Under the pieces are notes generated by a model. That model worked only from the letters and a program-made list of their open reading frames with translations. It had not been told where the DNA came from and made no database searches. Below are positions 53,169 through 61,870 of a DNA stretch of 64,000 nt, piece by piece. Origin of the DNA: Mesorhizobium australicum (GTDB lineage Bacteria > Pseudomonadota > Alphaproteobacteria > Rhizobiales > Rhizobiaceae); the NCBI RefSeq assembly GCF_900177325.1, contig NZ_FXBL01000004.1:3472001-3536000 (forward strand). Direction: 5' to 3'. Position 1 is the stretch's first letter. Each line of letters starts with the position of its first letter. A program made the position numbers and the translations under genes.

Positions 53169-54083
53169 ATGGCCAGCCTGAAATCACACTTCTACGCCTT
53201 CGTGCTGAAGCACACGCGCAAAAAGGCGTTCATGTCCGAGGAAGGGCTGCGGCAGCGCCTCGCCAAGATGCGGCCTGTCGAGGACCACCGCCCACCCGAG
53301 AAGGTGAAAGACCGCCTCGAGATTACACAGCGCGAGGTGCAAGGCCACGTGGTGTACGAGGCGCGGCCTAGGGCGGGCACGGCCGGACGGCGGCTCCTCT
53401 ACCTGCACGGCGGGGCGTATTGCTTCGAGCTGACGCCGTTCCACTGGCTGCTCATCGCCGAACTCGCCGAGCGCCTTTCGGCGCAGATGACGGTGCCGGT
53501 CTATCCGCTGGCCCCCGAACACCAGTTCGACCAGATCTACGGGATGGCCGGCGAGGTCTACCGCCAGGTCTTCGCCGAGGCGCCGCATGCCGCGATCGTC
53601 GGCGATTCCGCCGGAGCCAACATGGCGCTTGTGCTGACGCTGATGGCGGCGGAACGGGGCGATCCGATCGCCTCGTCGCTGGCGCTGCTGTCGCCGAGCG
53701 TCGATTCCTCGCTCGCCAATCCCGAGGTGCACGACTATGCCAGGCGCGATCCCTGGCTCGACATCCCCGGCGCGCTGGCGGCCATGCACATGTATGCCGG
53801 CACCCTGAAGCTCGACGACTGGCGCATCAGCCCGATCTACGGCAACGTCGCGGCACTGCCGCGCACACTGATCTTCTCCGGCACGCGCGACCTGCTCTAT
53901 CCCGACACGGTGCTGTTCGTGGACAAGGCACGCGCGGCGGGCGTCGACATCGAGCTCGTGCGGGGAGACGGGATGTTCCATGTCTGGCCGTTGCTCGACA
54001 TCCCCGAAGCGCGGCCCGCACGCGACAGGATGGTGGCCTTCCTGGAACAGGCTCCGGCACGGGCTGCCGCGCGGGCGGCCTAG
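53169..54083 (+). CDS. Alpha/beta hydrolase, HSL-type (second of tandem pair)
   Basis: 304 residues, paralogous to the preceding gene: LYLHGGAYCFELTPFHW, IVGDSAGANMALVLTLMAA, DLLYPDTVLF and GMFHVWPLLDIPEARPAR. The two proteins share the same N-terminal helix and most catalytic segments, so they arose by tandem duplication. The stop TAG shares CTAG (54080-54083) with the stop of the convergent next gene. Confidence 0.88.
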   Translation: MASLKSHFYAFVLKHTRKKAFMSEEGLRQRLAKMRPVEDHRPPEKVKDRLEITQREVQGHVVYEARPRAGTAGRRLLYLHGGAYCFELTPFHWLLIAELAERLSAQMTVPVYPLAPEHQFDQIYGMAGEVYRQVFAEAPHAAIVGDSAGANMALVLTLMAAERGDPIASSLALLSPSVDSSLANPEVHDYARRDPWLDIPGALAAMHMYAGTLKLDDWRISPIYGNVAALPRTLIFSGTRDLLYPDTVLFVDKARAAGVDIELVRGDGMFHVWPLLDIPEARPARDRMVAFLEQAPARAAARAA

Positions 54084-54541
54084 GCCCCGACCGGCTTGCC
54101 CTCACCATCGACCAGGCCGAGGCTGCGGAACAGCTCCATCTCGTCCTCGGACAGGAAGGCGAAGATCTTCGGGCCGCTGTCGCGGCGCTGCAGGAAATAG
54201 ACGACCTCGAAATCGAGCGGGAACTCCGATCCGTCCTTGCGCCGCATCTGCGCGGTGAAGGAAACTCGCGCCTCGTCGTGCCCGGCAAAGATCTCCCGTG
54301 CCTCCACGCCGCGGAGCCACATCTCGACGACGCCGATGGCGCGGTAGAAGCCGAACCCCTTCTCCAGCACCTTTTCGTAGTCGTCACCGTTCTCGCCGCC
54401 CATCACCGCCTGCCCCGAGGCCGAGACGAGATATTCGGCGTAGCAGGCGCGCAGGTCACGGATCACAGGCTTGTCCGCCAGCGCCGCATTGTAGAAGTCG
54501 ACATAGGAGGCGAAGAAAGCGTCGTAGTCCGGGGCTTGCAT
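54080..54541 (-). CDS. Uncharacterised protein, possible NTF2/PAS-like fold
   Basis: 153 residues with MQAPDYDAFFASYVDFYNAA at the start and RRKDGSEFPLDFEVVYFLQRRDSG near the end, an alpha+beta pattern that could be a PAS or NTF2-like domain (the KDGSEFP segment is PAS-like). The function is unknown. It is just downstream of ligD on the same strand and convergent with the hydrolase. Confidence 0.6.
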   Translation of the reverse strand: MQAPDYDAFFASYVDFYNAALADKPVIRDLRACYAEYLVSASGQAVMGGENGDDYEKVLEKGFGFYRAIGVVEMWLRGVEAREIFAGHDEARVSFTAQMRRKDGSEFPLDFEVVYFLQRRDSGPKIFAFLSEDEMELFRSLGLVDGEGKPVGA

Positions 54542-54567
54542 GGTCCGTCTCCTGCCGTCGGCAGTTG

Positions 54568-57102
54568 CTATCCGTCCGCGACCTTCGCCATCATCGCCTT
54601 GGTGATCGATTGCCTCCAGCCGTCGGCCTCCTTCCACGGGTCGGCCTGCGTCAGGCGCTGCTCCATGTCTGCGATGTGGAAGCTGTTCGCCGCCTCCAGA
54701 TCCTTCAATTCGTCCCACGACACCGGGGTCGCCACCGGCGCGCCCTTGCGGCGGCGGGTCGAGTAAGGGCAGATCGCGGTAGAGCCGCGCTCGTTGCGCA
54801 GATAGTCGACAAAGATTCGGCCCTTGCGCTTGGCCTTCGACATATTGGCGACATAGCGGTCCGGCGCCTCCTCCTCGAGCATCTTCGCGAAACCCTTGGC
54901 GAACTCCTTCACCTGCGGCCACTCCACGCGCGGCGCGATCGGCGCGACGACGTGCACGCCCTTGCCGCCGGTGACGAGCGGGACGGTCTTCAGGCCTATC
55001 TTCTCCAGCCGGTCACGCAGGTCGAAGGCGGCGTCGCGGACATCGGCGAAGCCGAGCCCCTCGTCCGGGTCGAGGTCGAACACCAGCCGATCCGGCTTCT
55101 CGATGTCATCGATGCGCGAGCCCCAGATGTGGAACTCCAGCGTGCCCATCTGCACGCCGGCGATCAGCGCCGACAGGTCTTCCGCGTAGAGATAATTGTC
55201 GCGCTTGCCGTCGCTCTCCTCGATCTCCATTCGCTTCAGCTCGTCAGGAAAGCCGCGAGAATCGTGCTTCTGGAAGAAGCACTGGCCGCCCTCCCCGTCC
55301 GGACACCGCACCAGGCTGAGCAGCCGGCGCTCGACATGCGGCAGGATGCGCCGGGCGACGCGCTCGTAATGTGCGGCGAGGTCGGCCTTGGTCACGCCCT
55401 GCTCCTCGAACAGCACCTTCTGCGGGCTGGAGAGCTTCACGCCTGCGAAGATGTCGCGCGTCTCATGCTGCATGGCCGTCTCCCTCGGTATCTCCAGCAC
55501 CACGTCCTTCGCGGGCTTGTCGCCACGGATCCCGCGCACCACGCCGTGGCGAACCACACCATCGGCCGTGAACTCCGCCATGTCGACCTCTACGACGAGT
55601 TCCGGCTTGAGCCAGACCGCGCCGCGCGCCATCTCGCGCGGGACCGAAACGAAAGGCGACGTCTTGCGCTCGAGAGAGCCGACAAGATCTTCCACCTCGC
55701 CGAGCGTGTCACCCTCGAAGGCGCCGACCCGGCCCTTGTAGGCGAGTTCCCCGTCCTCCATCACGCCGATGAGCAGCGAGCGGACGGTGCGGCCGCGCTT
55801 GTCTGACGGGGCATAGCCGCCGACGATGAACTCCTGCCGCTTCGTGCACTTGATCTTCAGCCAGCTCCGCCCGCGGCCGGAGATGTACGGATCGTCCGCG
55901 CGCTTGGCGACGATGCCCTCGTGTCCGGCCGAGCACACCTGGCGGAAGACCTCTTCGGCCTTGCCCAGCACATGGGTGGAAAGCAGGAGTGGCTCCCTGC
56001 CGGCGCCGATCAGCGCCTCCAGCTTCGACTTGCGCTCGATGAGCGGCAGGCGCGTCAGGTCCTTCCCGTGAAGTTCGAGCAGGTCGAAGACGAAACAGAA
56101 CAGATCCTTGCCGCCGGCCTTGATCGACTTCTGCAGGGTGGAGAAATCGGTCTTTCCGTTGCGATCGACGGCGACAATCTCGCCATCGATCAGCGCGGAG
56201 CCGACGCCGAGTGCCGCGGCCGCCGCCGCGATGCCGGGAAACTTGCCGGTCCAGTCGAGGCCGTTGCGCGTGTAGATCCGGGCCTTCTCTCCGGCCACCG
56301 CGATCAGCGCACGGTAGCCGTCATATTTCATCTCGGCCAGCCATTCCCCGCCTTCGGGCGCATCAGCGACCAACGTCGCGAGCTGCACCTCGCGCCAGCG
56401 TGGCAGAGGCAAGGCTTTTGTCCCGGCGGCCTTGCCTCTCTTGTCCGCCTTGCCTGTCAATCCGCCGGCGGGCCGCTTCGCCGTGAGATCGCTCTTCGCC
56501 AAGCCACGGCCGCCCTTGGCGATCTGGGCCATCGTGCGGCCCGACGCGACGCTCTTGGTGAAACGGTTAAGCACGTCGCCGCGAGGCGGCGTAAAGCCCT
56601 CCTCGCGATGCTTGATCATCAGCCAGTTTTCGCGCTTCTCCTTCGCGCGTGGCTTCATTCGGACAAGTGTCCATTCGCCCTTGAGGCGTTCGCCGTCGAG
56701 GCGGAAGACGATCTTACCCTCCTCAAGGCCCTGATCGAAGTCGCCGACCGGCTCCCAGGTGCCGCGATCCCACAGCATCACTGTGCCGCCGCCATACTCG
56801 TTCTCGGGAATGGTGCCCTCGAAGGCGCCATAGGCAAGCGGGTGGTCTTCAGTTCGCACCGCCAGCCGCTTTTCGGCCGGATCATAGCTGGGGCCGCGCG
56901 TCACCGCCCAGCTCTTCAGCACGCCCGCCCATTCGAGCCGGAAGTCGTAGTGCAGCCGTGTCGCATCATGCTTCTGGACGACGAAGGCGAGCCCCTCGCC
57001 GGCGGCCTTCGGCGCGGGCCTGTCGTCGGGTTCCGCGGTCTTCGAAAAATCCCGCTTCGCCCGGTATTCCCTGAGCAATTCGTCGACGACCGGCCGCGCC
57101 AT
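54568..57102 (-). CDS. ligD: ATP-dependent DNA ligase D
   Basis: 844 residues. Domain order: 3'-phosphoesterase (about 36-190, HDATRLHYDFRLEW), ligase (about 235-545; nucleophile Lys259 in AEMKYDGYRAL, later DGEIVA and IVAKR), and primase-polymerase (about 555-840; DLDPDEG at 676-682). With Ku it carries out bacterial non-homologous end joining. No Ku gene is next to it here; Ku may lie elsewhere. All domains look intact. Confidence 0.95.
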   Translation of the reverse strand: MARPVVDELLREYRAKRDFSKTAEPDDRPAPKAAGEGLAFVVQKHDATRLHYDFRLEWAGVLKSWAVTRGPSYDPAEKRLAVRTEDHPLAYGAFEGTIPENEYGGGTVMLWDRGTWEPVGDFDQGLEEGKIVFRLDGERLKGEWTLVRMKPRAKEKRENWLMIKHREEGFTPPRGDVLNRFTKSVASGRTMAQIAKGGRGLAKSDLTAKRPAGGLTGKADKRGKAAGTKALPLPRWREVQLATLVADAPEGGEWLAEMKYDGYRALIAVAGEKARIYTRNGLDWTGKFPGIAAAAAALGVGSALIDGEIVAVDRNGKTDFSTLQKSIKAGGKDLFCFVFDLLELHGKDLTRLPLIERKSKLEALIGAGREPLLLSTHVLGKAEEVFRQVCSAGHEGIVAKRADDPYISGRGRSWLKIKCTKRQEFIVGGYAPSDKRGRTVRSLLIGVMEDGELAYKGRVGAFEGDTLGEVEDLVGSLERKTSPFVSVPREMARGAVWLKPELVVEVDMAEFTADGVVRHGVVRGIRGDKPAKDVVLEIPRETAMQHETRDIFAGVKLSSPQKVLFEEQGVTKADLAAHYERVARRILPHVERRLLSLVRCPDGEGGQCFFQKHDSRGFPDELKRMEIEESDGKRDNYLYAEDLSALIAGVQMGTLEFHIWGSRIDDIEKPDRLVFDLDPDEGLGFADVRDAAFDLRDRLEKIGLKTVPLVTGGKGVHVVAPIAPRVEWPQVKEFAKGFAKMLEEEAPDRYVANMSKAKRKGRIFVDYLRNERGSTAICPYSTRRRKGAPVATPVSWDELKDLEAANSFHIADMEQRLTQADPWKEADGWRQSITKAMMAKVADG

Positions 57103-57189
57103 GGTGTGTTACGACCCCTCCATACGGATACGGCGGCCTGGACAGGCCGCCGCATCAAAAACCCCGGTCGGGCGCGGAAGTTCCGCCGC

Positions 57190-58101
57190 TCAGGCGGCGA
57201 GCGCGAAGCGGCCGCTTTCCTTGAACGCTTCCATCGTCGCGCGGATGTGGTCGGCCGCCGCCCTGACCGGCGCGCTCGCGTCCGGACGCACGATCATCAC
57301 CAGATTGTAGGTGCCGAGTTCCGGCAGGCCGTCCTTCGGCCCCAGGACGACAAGATCCTCGCCGATGAACGACTTCGGCAGCGGCGCGACCGCGAGGTCG
57401 GCGAGGATCGCCGAGCGCTGGCCGGAGGTGTGTGCGCTCATATAGGCGATGCGGTAGTCACGCCCGCTGGTGCTGAGCGCATCGAGCGCGCGGATGCGCC
57501 AAGCGCAGCCTTCCTCCCACAGCGACACCGGCAGCGGCTGGCGCATATGCGCGCAGCCGCCCTTGGCGCCCGCCCAGGCGATCTGCTCCGTCAGCAGGAT
57601 CTCCGCGTCCATCGGGATGACCTTGCCGGAGCAGGTCATCAGCGTGATGTCGAGCTCGCGGTCATCCATGCGCCGGCGCAGATTGGAACTCTGGTCAATG
57701 ACGACGTCGACCGCGACCGAGGGATGCGATTGGGCGAAGCGGCGCAGCACGTCGGGCAGCACGCGCTCGCCATAGTCGTCCGGCGAACCCAGCCGGACCA
57801 CGCCCTGGATGTCGGGCATGACGAACTTGGAAACGGCCTCGCGGTTGATCGCAAGCAGCCGGCGCGCATAGCCGATCAGGATCTCGCCATCGGCCGTCAG
57901 CGAGACGGAACGCGCGTCGCGCGTGAAGAGCGCGCGCCCGAGCGTCTCTTCCAGCTTCTTGATCTGCATCGACACGGCGGAGGGCGTGCGGAACACCGCA
58001 TTGGCGGCGAGCGTGAAGCTGCCCGTCTCGGCAATCGCCACGAAGGTGCGCAGCACGTCGAGTTCCAGCAGCGGCAGAGGATGGTTCAGGGGGGCGTTCA
58101 T
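57190..58101 (-). CDS. LysR family transcriptional regulator
   Basis: 303 residues. Winged helix (LDVLRTFVAIAETGSFTLAA, AVSMQIKKLEETLGRALF) then a LysR substrate-binding domain. It is divergent from the DUF1127 gene at 58228 and a TGAT-N7-ATCA element lies between, so it probably controls that gene and itself. An inverted repeat (57131-57152) lies just after its stop but has no T-run. Confidence 0.9.
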   Translation of the reverse strand: MNAPLNHPLPLLELDVLRTFVAIAETGSFTLAANAVFRTPSAVSMQIKKLEETLGRALFTRDARSVSLTADGEILIGYARRLLAINREAVSKFVMPDIQGVVRLGSPDDYGERVLPDVLRRFAQSHPSVAVDVVIDQSSNLRRRMDDRELDITLMTCSGKVIPMDAEILLTEQIAWAGAKGGCAHMRQPLPVSLWEEGCAWRIRALDALSTSGRDYRIAYMSAHTSGQRSAILADLAVAPLPKSFIGEDLVVLGPKDGLPELGTYNLVMIVRPDASAPVRAAADHIRATMEAFKESGRFALAA

Positions 58102-58122
58102 GGCGTCACCATTCAGTTTTCT

Positions 58123-58137
58123 TGATCCAATCGATCA
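58123..58137. promoter_or_regulatory. LysR-type operator candidate
   Basis: TGATCCAATCGATCA has the T-N11-A form with TGAT/ATCA arms, about 22 bases upstream of the lysR start and about 90 bases before the DUF1127 gene. Confidence 0.45.
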
Positions 58138-58227
58138 TTCCATTTCGTTTGATTGAACATCATCCCTGCCCCATAGTCAACCACATGGAAGGACGAGACG
58201 CCCTTCGCCCAACGAATGGAGAAAGTC

Positions 58228-58392
58228 ATGTCGATCTACACAGCATTTGCCCGGTTCGTCGCAACGCAGCGCGCTCGCCGGCTGCGCATCCGCACCGCCA
58301 TGCGTATCGCGGATCTGCCGCACGGTATGCAGAAGGACATCGGCTGGCCGGATGGCTTCGATTTCGATCGTGAATTTCGCGCCCGGTCGTAA
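58228..58392 (+). CDS. DUF1127 small protein
   Basis: 54 residues with FVATQRARRLRIRTAMRI and the DUF1127 core LPHGMQKDIGWP. GGAGAAAG precedes ATG 58228. It is divergent from the lysR gene. A sister gene lies 223 bases downstream. Confidence 0.82.
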   Translation: MSIYTAFARFVATQRARRLRIRTAMRIADLPHGMQKDIGWPDGFDFDREFRARS

Positions 58393-58615
58393 TCCGCCAC
58401 CGAAACGCCGCAATGATACGGTGAACGGGCGCGGCTTGCATGTTGCACCGCAACAAGGCAATTGCCGACGAATTCGGCGACCCGTGACGACTTGATTCGC
58501 AAGTCGAAACGGTCAGCCATCCGCCCGCAATAAATTTGAAACAAGAGCTGCCTAAATGGCACGCAATCGAGAGGCTCCTCCCAAGCCTGTCCGTTGCGAA
58601 CTCAAGGAGAGAGAA

Positions 58616-58792
58616 ATGTCCATCATGACCACCCTCAGCCGCTTCGCGGCCGACTACCGCGCCGCCCGCGCCCGCCAGGAAACCGAACGTTCGATCCGCG
58701 CCCTGCCCGTCGAGATCCAGAAGGACATCGGCTGGCCGGAAGCCTACCGCCACAACACGGTCAACAAGGTCGTGACCGGCGGCTGGTACTGA
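58616..58792 (+). CDS. DUF1127 small protein
   Basis: 58 residues, LSRFAADYRAARARQETERSIR then LPVEIQKDIGWPEAYR, the DUF1127 core. AAGGAGAGAG precedes ATG 58616. A strong terminator follows at 58832-58865. The gene pair at 58228 and here probably arose by duplication. Confidence 0.84.
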   Translation: MSIMTTLSRFAADYRAARARQETERSIRALPVEIQKDIGWPEAYRHNTVNKVVTGGWY

Positions 58793-58831
58793 TCGCTGAC
58801 GGCGCTGCGACGGCGCACTGGCTCGGAACCG

Positions 58832-58865
58832 AAAAGTCCCGCTCGCAGCTTGCGGCGGGACTTTT
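58832..58865 (+). terminator. Rho-independent terminator after the second DUF1127 gene
   Basis: AAAAGTCCCGC/GCGGGACTTTT stem (58832-58842, 58855-58865) with a 12-base loop, followed by GTTTT. Confidence 0.8.
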
Positions 58866-58913
58866 GTTTTGCCTACGACAGGGGCAGATGCCGCGCAGCC
58901 ATGCAATGGCGGC

Positions 58914-59102
58914 ATGACGCATATGAACCAGCCGCATGACTGGCGTGAAGGCCGGATAATCCCTGTCGATTCAATCCATTACCCTGGATCGGCGAATGTC
59001 GCCGAATGTCGCGATATCGCTTTTGCGACGCACCTGTTCGCTTTTGTCACTGCAAGGATCGCGGCAGATGCCTATATCCGCGCCATGAAAAGAGCTGCTT
59101 GA
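58914..59102 (+). CDS. Possible small protein, 62 residues
   Basis: ATG 58914 begins a 62-residue frame, ending in FATHLFAFVTARIAADAYIRAMKRAA, which has an amphipathic helix. A later ATG at 58923 is possible. No ribosome binding site is clear and no family recognised. It may be noncoding leader sequence for the gene at 59160. Confidence 0.3.
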   Translation: MTHMNQPHDWREGRIIPVDSIHYPGSANVAECRDIAFATHLFAFVTARIAADAYIRAMKRAA

Positions 59103-59159
59103 CGCAGACATCGCGCCGGCCGCTCCGAGTAAAACGCACGATTTGCTTGGAGAGCTACC

Positions 59160-59300
59160 ATGAAGTTCCTGTCGACCTTCTTCCGCGGCCGCCGCACCGG
59201 CAACCTCATCACCAGCCTTGAGCGTGCGCGCCTCGGCCGGACCATGCCGGGCCAGACCGCTGCGCTCGCAGCCAACCGCCTCGGCGGTCTCCTGATGTAG
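59160..59300 (+). CDS. Small basic protein, 46 residues
   Basis: FLSTFFRGRRTGNLITSLERA then RLGRTMPGQTAALAANRLGGL; Arg-rich N-terminus and a helical tail. GGAGAG precedes ATG 59160. No family was recognised; it could be a distant DUF1127-like or another small rhizobial protein. Two terminators follow. Confidence 0.6.
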   Translation: MKFLSTFFRGRRTGNLITSLERARLGRTMPGQTAALAANRLGGLLM

Positions 59301-59307
59301 GCCCAAC

Positions 59308-59333
59308 CGGAGCCGTTCCCTCCCGCGGCTCCG
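59308..59333 (+). terminator. Hairpin terminator, first of two
   Basis: CGGAGCCG (59308-59315)/CGGCTCCG (59326-59333) followed by TCTTCTT. It directly follows the 46-residue gene. Confidence 0.6.
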
Positions 59334-59357
59334 TCTTCTTCCAGTCAAGACCTCCTC

Positions 59358-59389
59358 GCCCGCGCAGCCCAAGCTTCGCGGGCTTTTTC
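59358..59389 (+). terminator. Rho-independent terminator, second of two
   Basis: GCCCGCG (59358-59364)/CGCGGGC (59377-59383) followed by TTTTTCTTTTT, a strong T-run. Confidence 0.78.
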
Positions 59390-59535
59390 TTTTTGCGACA
59401 CGAAAAGAGAGCCATGTCGCTTTCGGATCAGCCGCTGCCGCAATCACATTGACATTTCCAGACGTTCCGGATGACACTTTTGCCATCGCGACGATGAAAG
59501 CCGTTCGCCGATAGCCAGGTTTCCGGGAGTGTTTC

Positions 59536-60534
59536 GTGACCGTAAAGCCAGCCATCAAACGCTCGATCGTCTTCTTCCTCGTCCCCGATTTTACACTGAT
59601 CGCCTTTTCGACGGCAGTGGAGCCGTTGCGGCTGGCCAACCGCATGCTTGGCTACGACGCCTATAGCTGGCGGCTCGCCAGCGCCGACGGGAGGCCGGTG
59701 AAGGCCTCCAGCGGCATCGAGATCGCGGTTCAAACCTCCCTCGAAGACGAACGCCGCAAGATGAGCGGACCGGACCGTCCTTCGATGGTCATCGTCTGCT
59801 CGGGCGTCAATGTCGAGAAATATCAGAACCGCTCCGCCTTCGCCTGGCTGCGGGAGGAATACAACCGCGGCGTGGCGATCGGCGGCCTTTGCACCGGGGC
59901 GCATGTGCTGGCCTCGGCCGGCCTGCTCTCCAACAAGCGCTGCGCGATCCATTGGGAGAACCTGCCGGGCTTTTCCGAGGCGTTCCCCAAGGCCAACGTC
60001 TTCGCCGACCTCTTCGAGGTCGACCAGAACATCTACACCTGCGCCGGCGGCACCGCCGCGCTCGACATGATGCTGAAGCTGATCGGCGACGATTTCGACG
60101 AGATGCTGGTCAACCGCGTCTGCGAGCAGGTGCTGACCGACCGGGTGCGCAGCCCGACGGACCGCCAGCGCCTGCCGCTGCGCGCCCGCCTCGGCGTGCA
60201 GAACGGCAAGGTGCTGTCGATCATCGAACTGATGGAGATGAACCTTTCCGAGCCGCTGTCGCTGATCGAGATCGCCGACCACGTCGGCCTGTCGCGCCGG
60301 CAGATCGAACGCCTGTTCCAGCAGGAGATGGGCCGCTCGCCGGCGCGTTATTATCTGGAGATTCGCCTCGACCGGGCGCGGCACCTCTTGATCCAGTCGT
60401 CGCTGCCGGTGGTGGAAGTCGCGGTGGCCTGCGGCTTCGTCTCGGCCTCGCATTTCTCGAAATGCTACCGCGAGCTCTACGCCCGCTCGCCCCAGCAGGA
60501 GCGCGCCGACCGCAAGCAGCTGTTGGCAGCGTAG
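59536..60534 (+). CDS. GbdR-like AraC family regulator (GlxA/DJ-1 type)
   Basis: 332 residues. N-terminal DJ-1/PfpI-like sensor domain (FFLVPDFTLIAFSTAVEPLR, GGLCTGAHVLASAGLL) and C-terminal AraC helix-turn-helix (SLIEIADHVGLSRRQIERLF, VACGFVSASHFSKCYRELY). GbdR of Pseudomonas, a sister in this subfamily, activates glycine betaine and dimethylglycine catabolism genes; CdhR and ArgR have similar architecture. With MttB, the GcvT dehydrogenase and Bmt in the window, a role in betaine demethylation is plausible but inferred. It starts with GTG 59536 preceded by GGGAG. Confidence 0.83.
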   Translation: MTVKPAIKRSIVFFLVPDFTLIAFSTAVEPLRLANRMLGYDAYSWRLASADGRPVKASSGIEIAVQTSLEDERRKMSGPDRPSMVIVCSGVNVEKYQNRSAFAWLREEYNRGVAIGGLCTGAHVLASAGLLSNKRCAIHWENLPGFSEAFPKANVFADLFEVDQNIYTCAGGTAALDMMLKLIGDDFDEMLVNRVCEQVLTDRVRSPTDRQRLPLRARLGVQNGKVLSIIELMEMNLSEPLSLIEIADHVGLSRRQIERLFQQEMGRSPARYYLEIRLDRARHLLIQSSLPVVEVAVACGFVSASHFSKCYRELYARSPQQERADRKQLLAA

Positions 60535-60675
60535 GCGATTCTCATACAAAGCTGCGGATTTTCGACCCGTGGCGCTGGAATTTCATCTCCAATCGATTAT
60601 GTCTGACGGGCGCATCCGGGCATCCGGCGCGACCATCATGGCCCTTGCGGCCGACCAACCAAAAGGAGGCCGGAC

Positions 60676-61863
60676 GTGAGCACCCGCCAGAAATCGATCT
60701 TCCGCGAATTCCTCGACAGCGAGGCTTCGGGCGGCATCATCCTGATGGCAGCCGCGGCGCTGGCGCTCATCGTCGCAAACTCCCCTCTCGCGCCCACCTA
60801 CTTCGCTGCGCTGAAGGCCTATGTCGGTCCTCTGAGCGTGTCGCACTGGATCAACGACGCGCTGATGGCGGTGTTCTTCCTGCTGGTCGGCCTCGAGATC
60901 AAGCGCGAGGTGCTGGATGGCCAGCTCTCGACCTGGCCGCGGCGAATCCTGCCCGGGCTGGCCGCGGCCGGCGGCATGGCGGTGCCGGCGCTGATCTACG
61001 CCGCGCTCAACTGGGGCAATGCGGAAACCATGCGCGGCTGGGCGATCCCGACCGCCACCGACATCGCCTTCGCGCTGGGCGTTCTGTCGCTGCTGGGCAG
61101 CCGCGTCCCCGCTTCGATGAAAGTGTTCCTGACAGCACTCGCGATCATCGACGACCTCGGCGCGGTGATCATCATCGCGATCTTCTACACGGCCGATCTG
61201 CAGATGGCGTATCTCGTAGGCGCGCTGGGCGTGCTGGCGATCCTCGTCGCCATGAACAGGTTCGGCGTGCGCAGCCTCCTGCCCTACCTCGCGCTGGGCG
61301 TGGTGTTGTGGGTGCTGGTGCTTCAGTCGGGCGTGCATGCCACACTTGCGGGCGTGGCGCTGGCGTTGACCATCCCGCTGCGGGCAAGCCCCGCGCTTCG
61401 CGACGACGCCGACCATTCGCCGCTGCACCGCCTGGAACACGCCCTTCACGGCGTCGTCCCCTTCGTCATCGTGCCGATCTTCGGCTTCGCCAATGCCGGC
61501 GTTTCCTTTTCCGGCATGTCGACCGACACGCTCGTCGATCCGCTGACGCTCGGCGTCGCGGCCGGCCTTGTCATCGGCAAGCTCGTCGGCGTCTTCGGCA
61601 CGTCCTACGCGGCGATCCGGCTCGGTTTCGCAGACATGCCCGCGAACGCCGCGCGTATGCACCTGCTGGGGGTGTCGCTGCTTTGCGGCATCGGCTTTAC
61701 AATGAGCCTTTTTATCGGCCTGCTCGCCTTCGCCACCAACGCCACTCTGCAGGATGACGTCAAGGTCGGCATCCTGCTCGGCTCGGTGGTCGCTGCTCTG
61801 CTCGGGTCGCTGGTAATCTATCTCGCGCCGCGGCCGGGCGGTCCCGAATCCCGAGAGGAGTGA
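60676..61863 (+). CDS. nhaA: NhaA family Na+/H+ antiporter
   Basis: 395 residues, about twelve membrane helices. [18 protein letters not shown] and the ion-binding aspartates in [11 protein letters not shown] and [15 protein letters not shown] are characteristic. Exchanges sodium for protons, which fits salt/osmotic adaptation. GTG 60676 is preceded by AAAGGAGG. Its stop is eight bases from the convergent DUF1194 stop. Confidence 0.94.
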   Translation: MSTRQKSIFREFLDSEASGGIILMAAAALALIVANSPLAPTYFAALKAYVGPLSVSHWINDALMAVFFLLVGLEIKREVLDGQLSTWPRRILPGLAAAGGMAVPALIYAALNWGNAETMRGWAIPTATDIAFALGVLSLLGSRVPASMKVFLTALAIIDDLGAVIIIAIFYTADLQMAYLVGALGVLAILVAMNRFGVRSLLPYLALGVVLWVLVLQSGVHATLAGVALALTIPLRASPALRDDADHSPLHRLEHALHGVVPFVIVPIFGFANAGVSFSGMSTDTLVDPLTLGVAAGLVIGKLVGVFGTSYAAIRLGFADMPANAARMHLLGVSLLCGIGFTMSLFIGLLAFATNATLQDDVKVGILLGSVVAALLGSLVIYLAPRPGGPESREE

Positions 61864-61870
61864 GAGCCGT

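Noticed and set aside
57131..57152. A terminator after lysR
   Set aside because: CGGCGGCC/GGCCGCCG forms a hairpin but neither strand has a following T-run; noted only as an inverted repeat.
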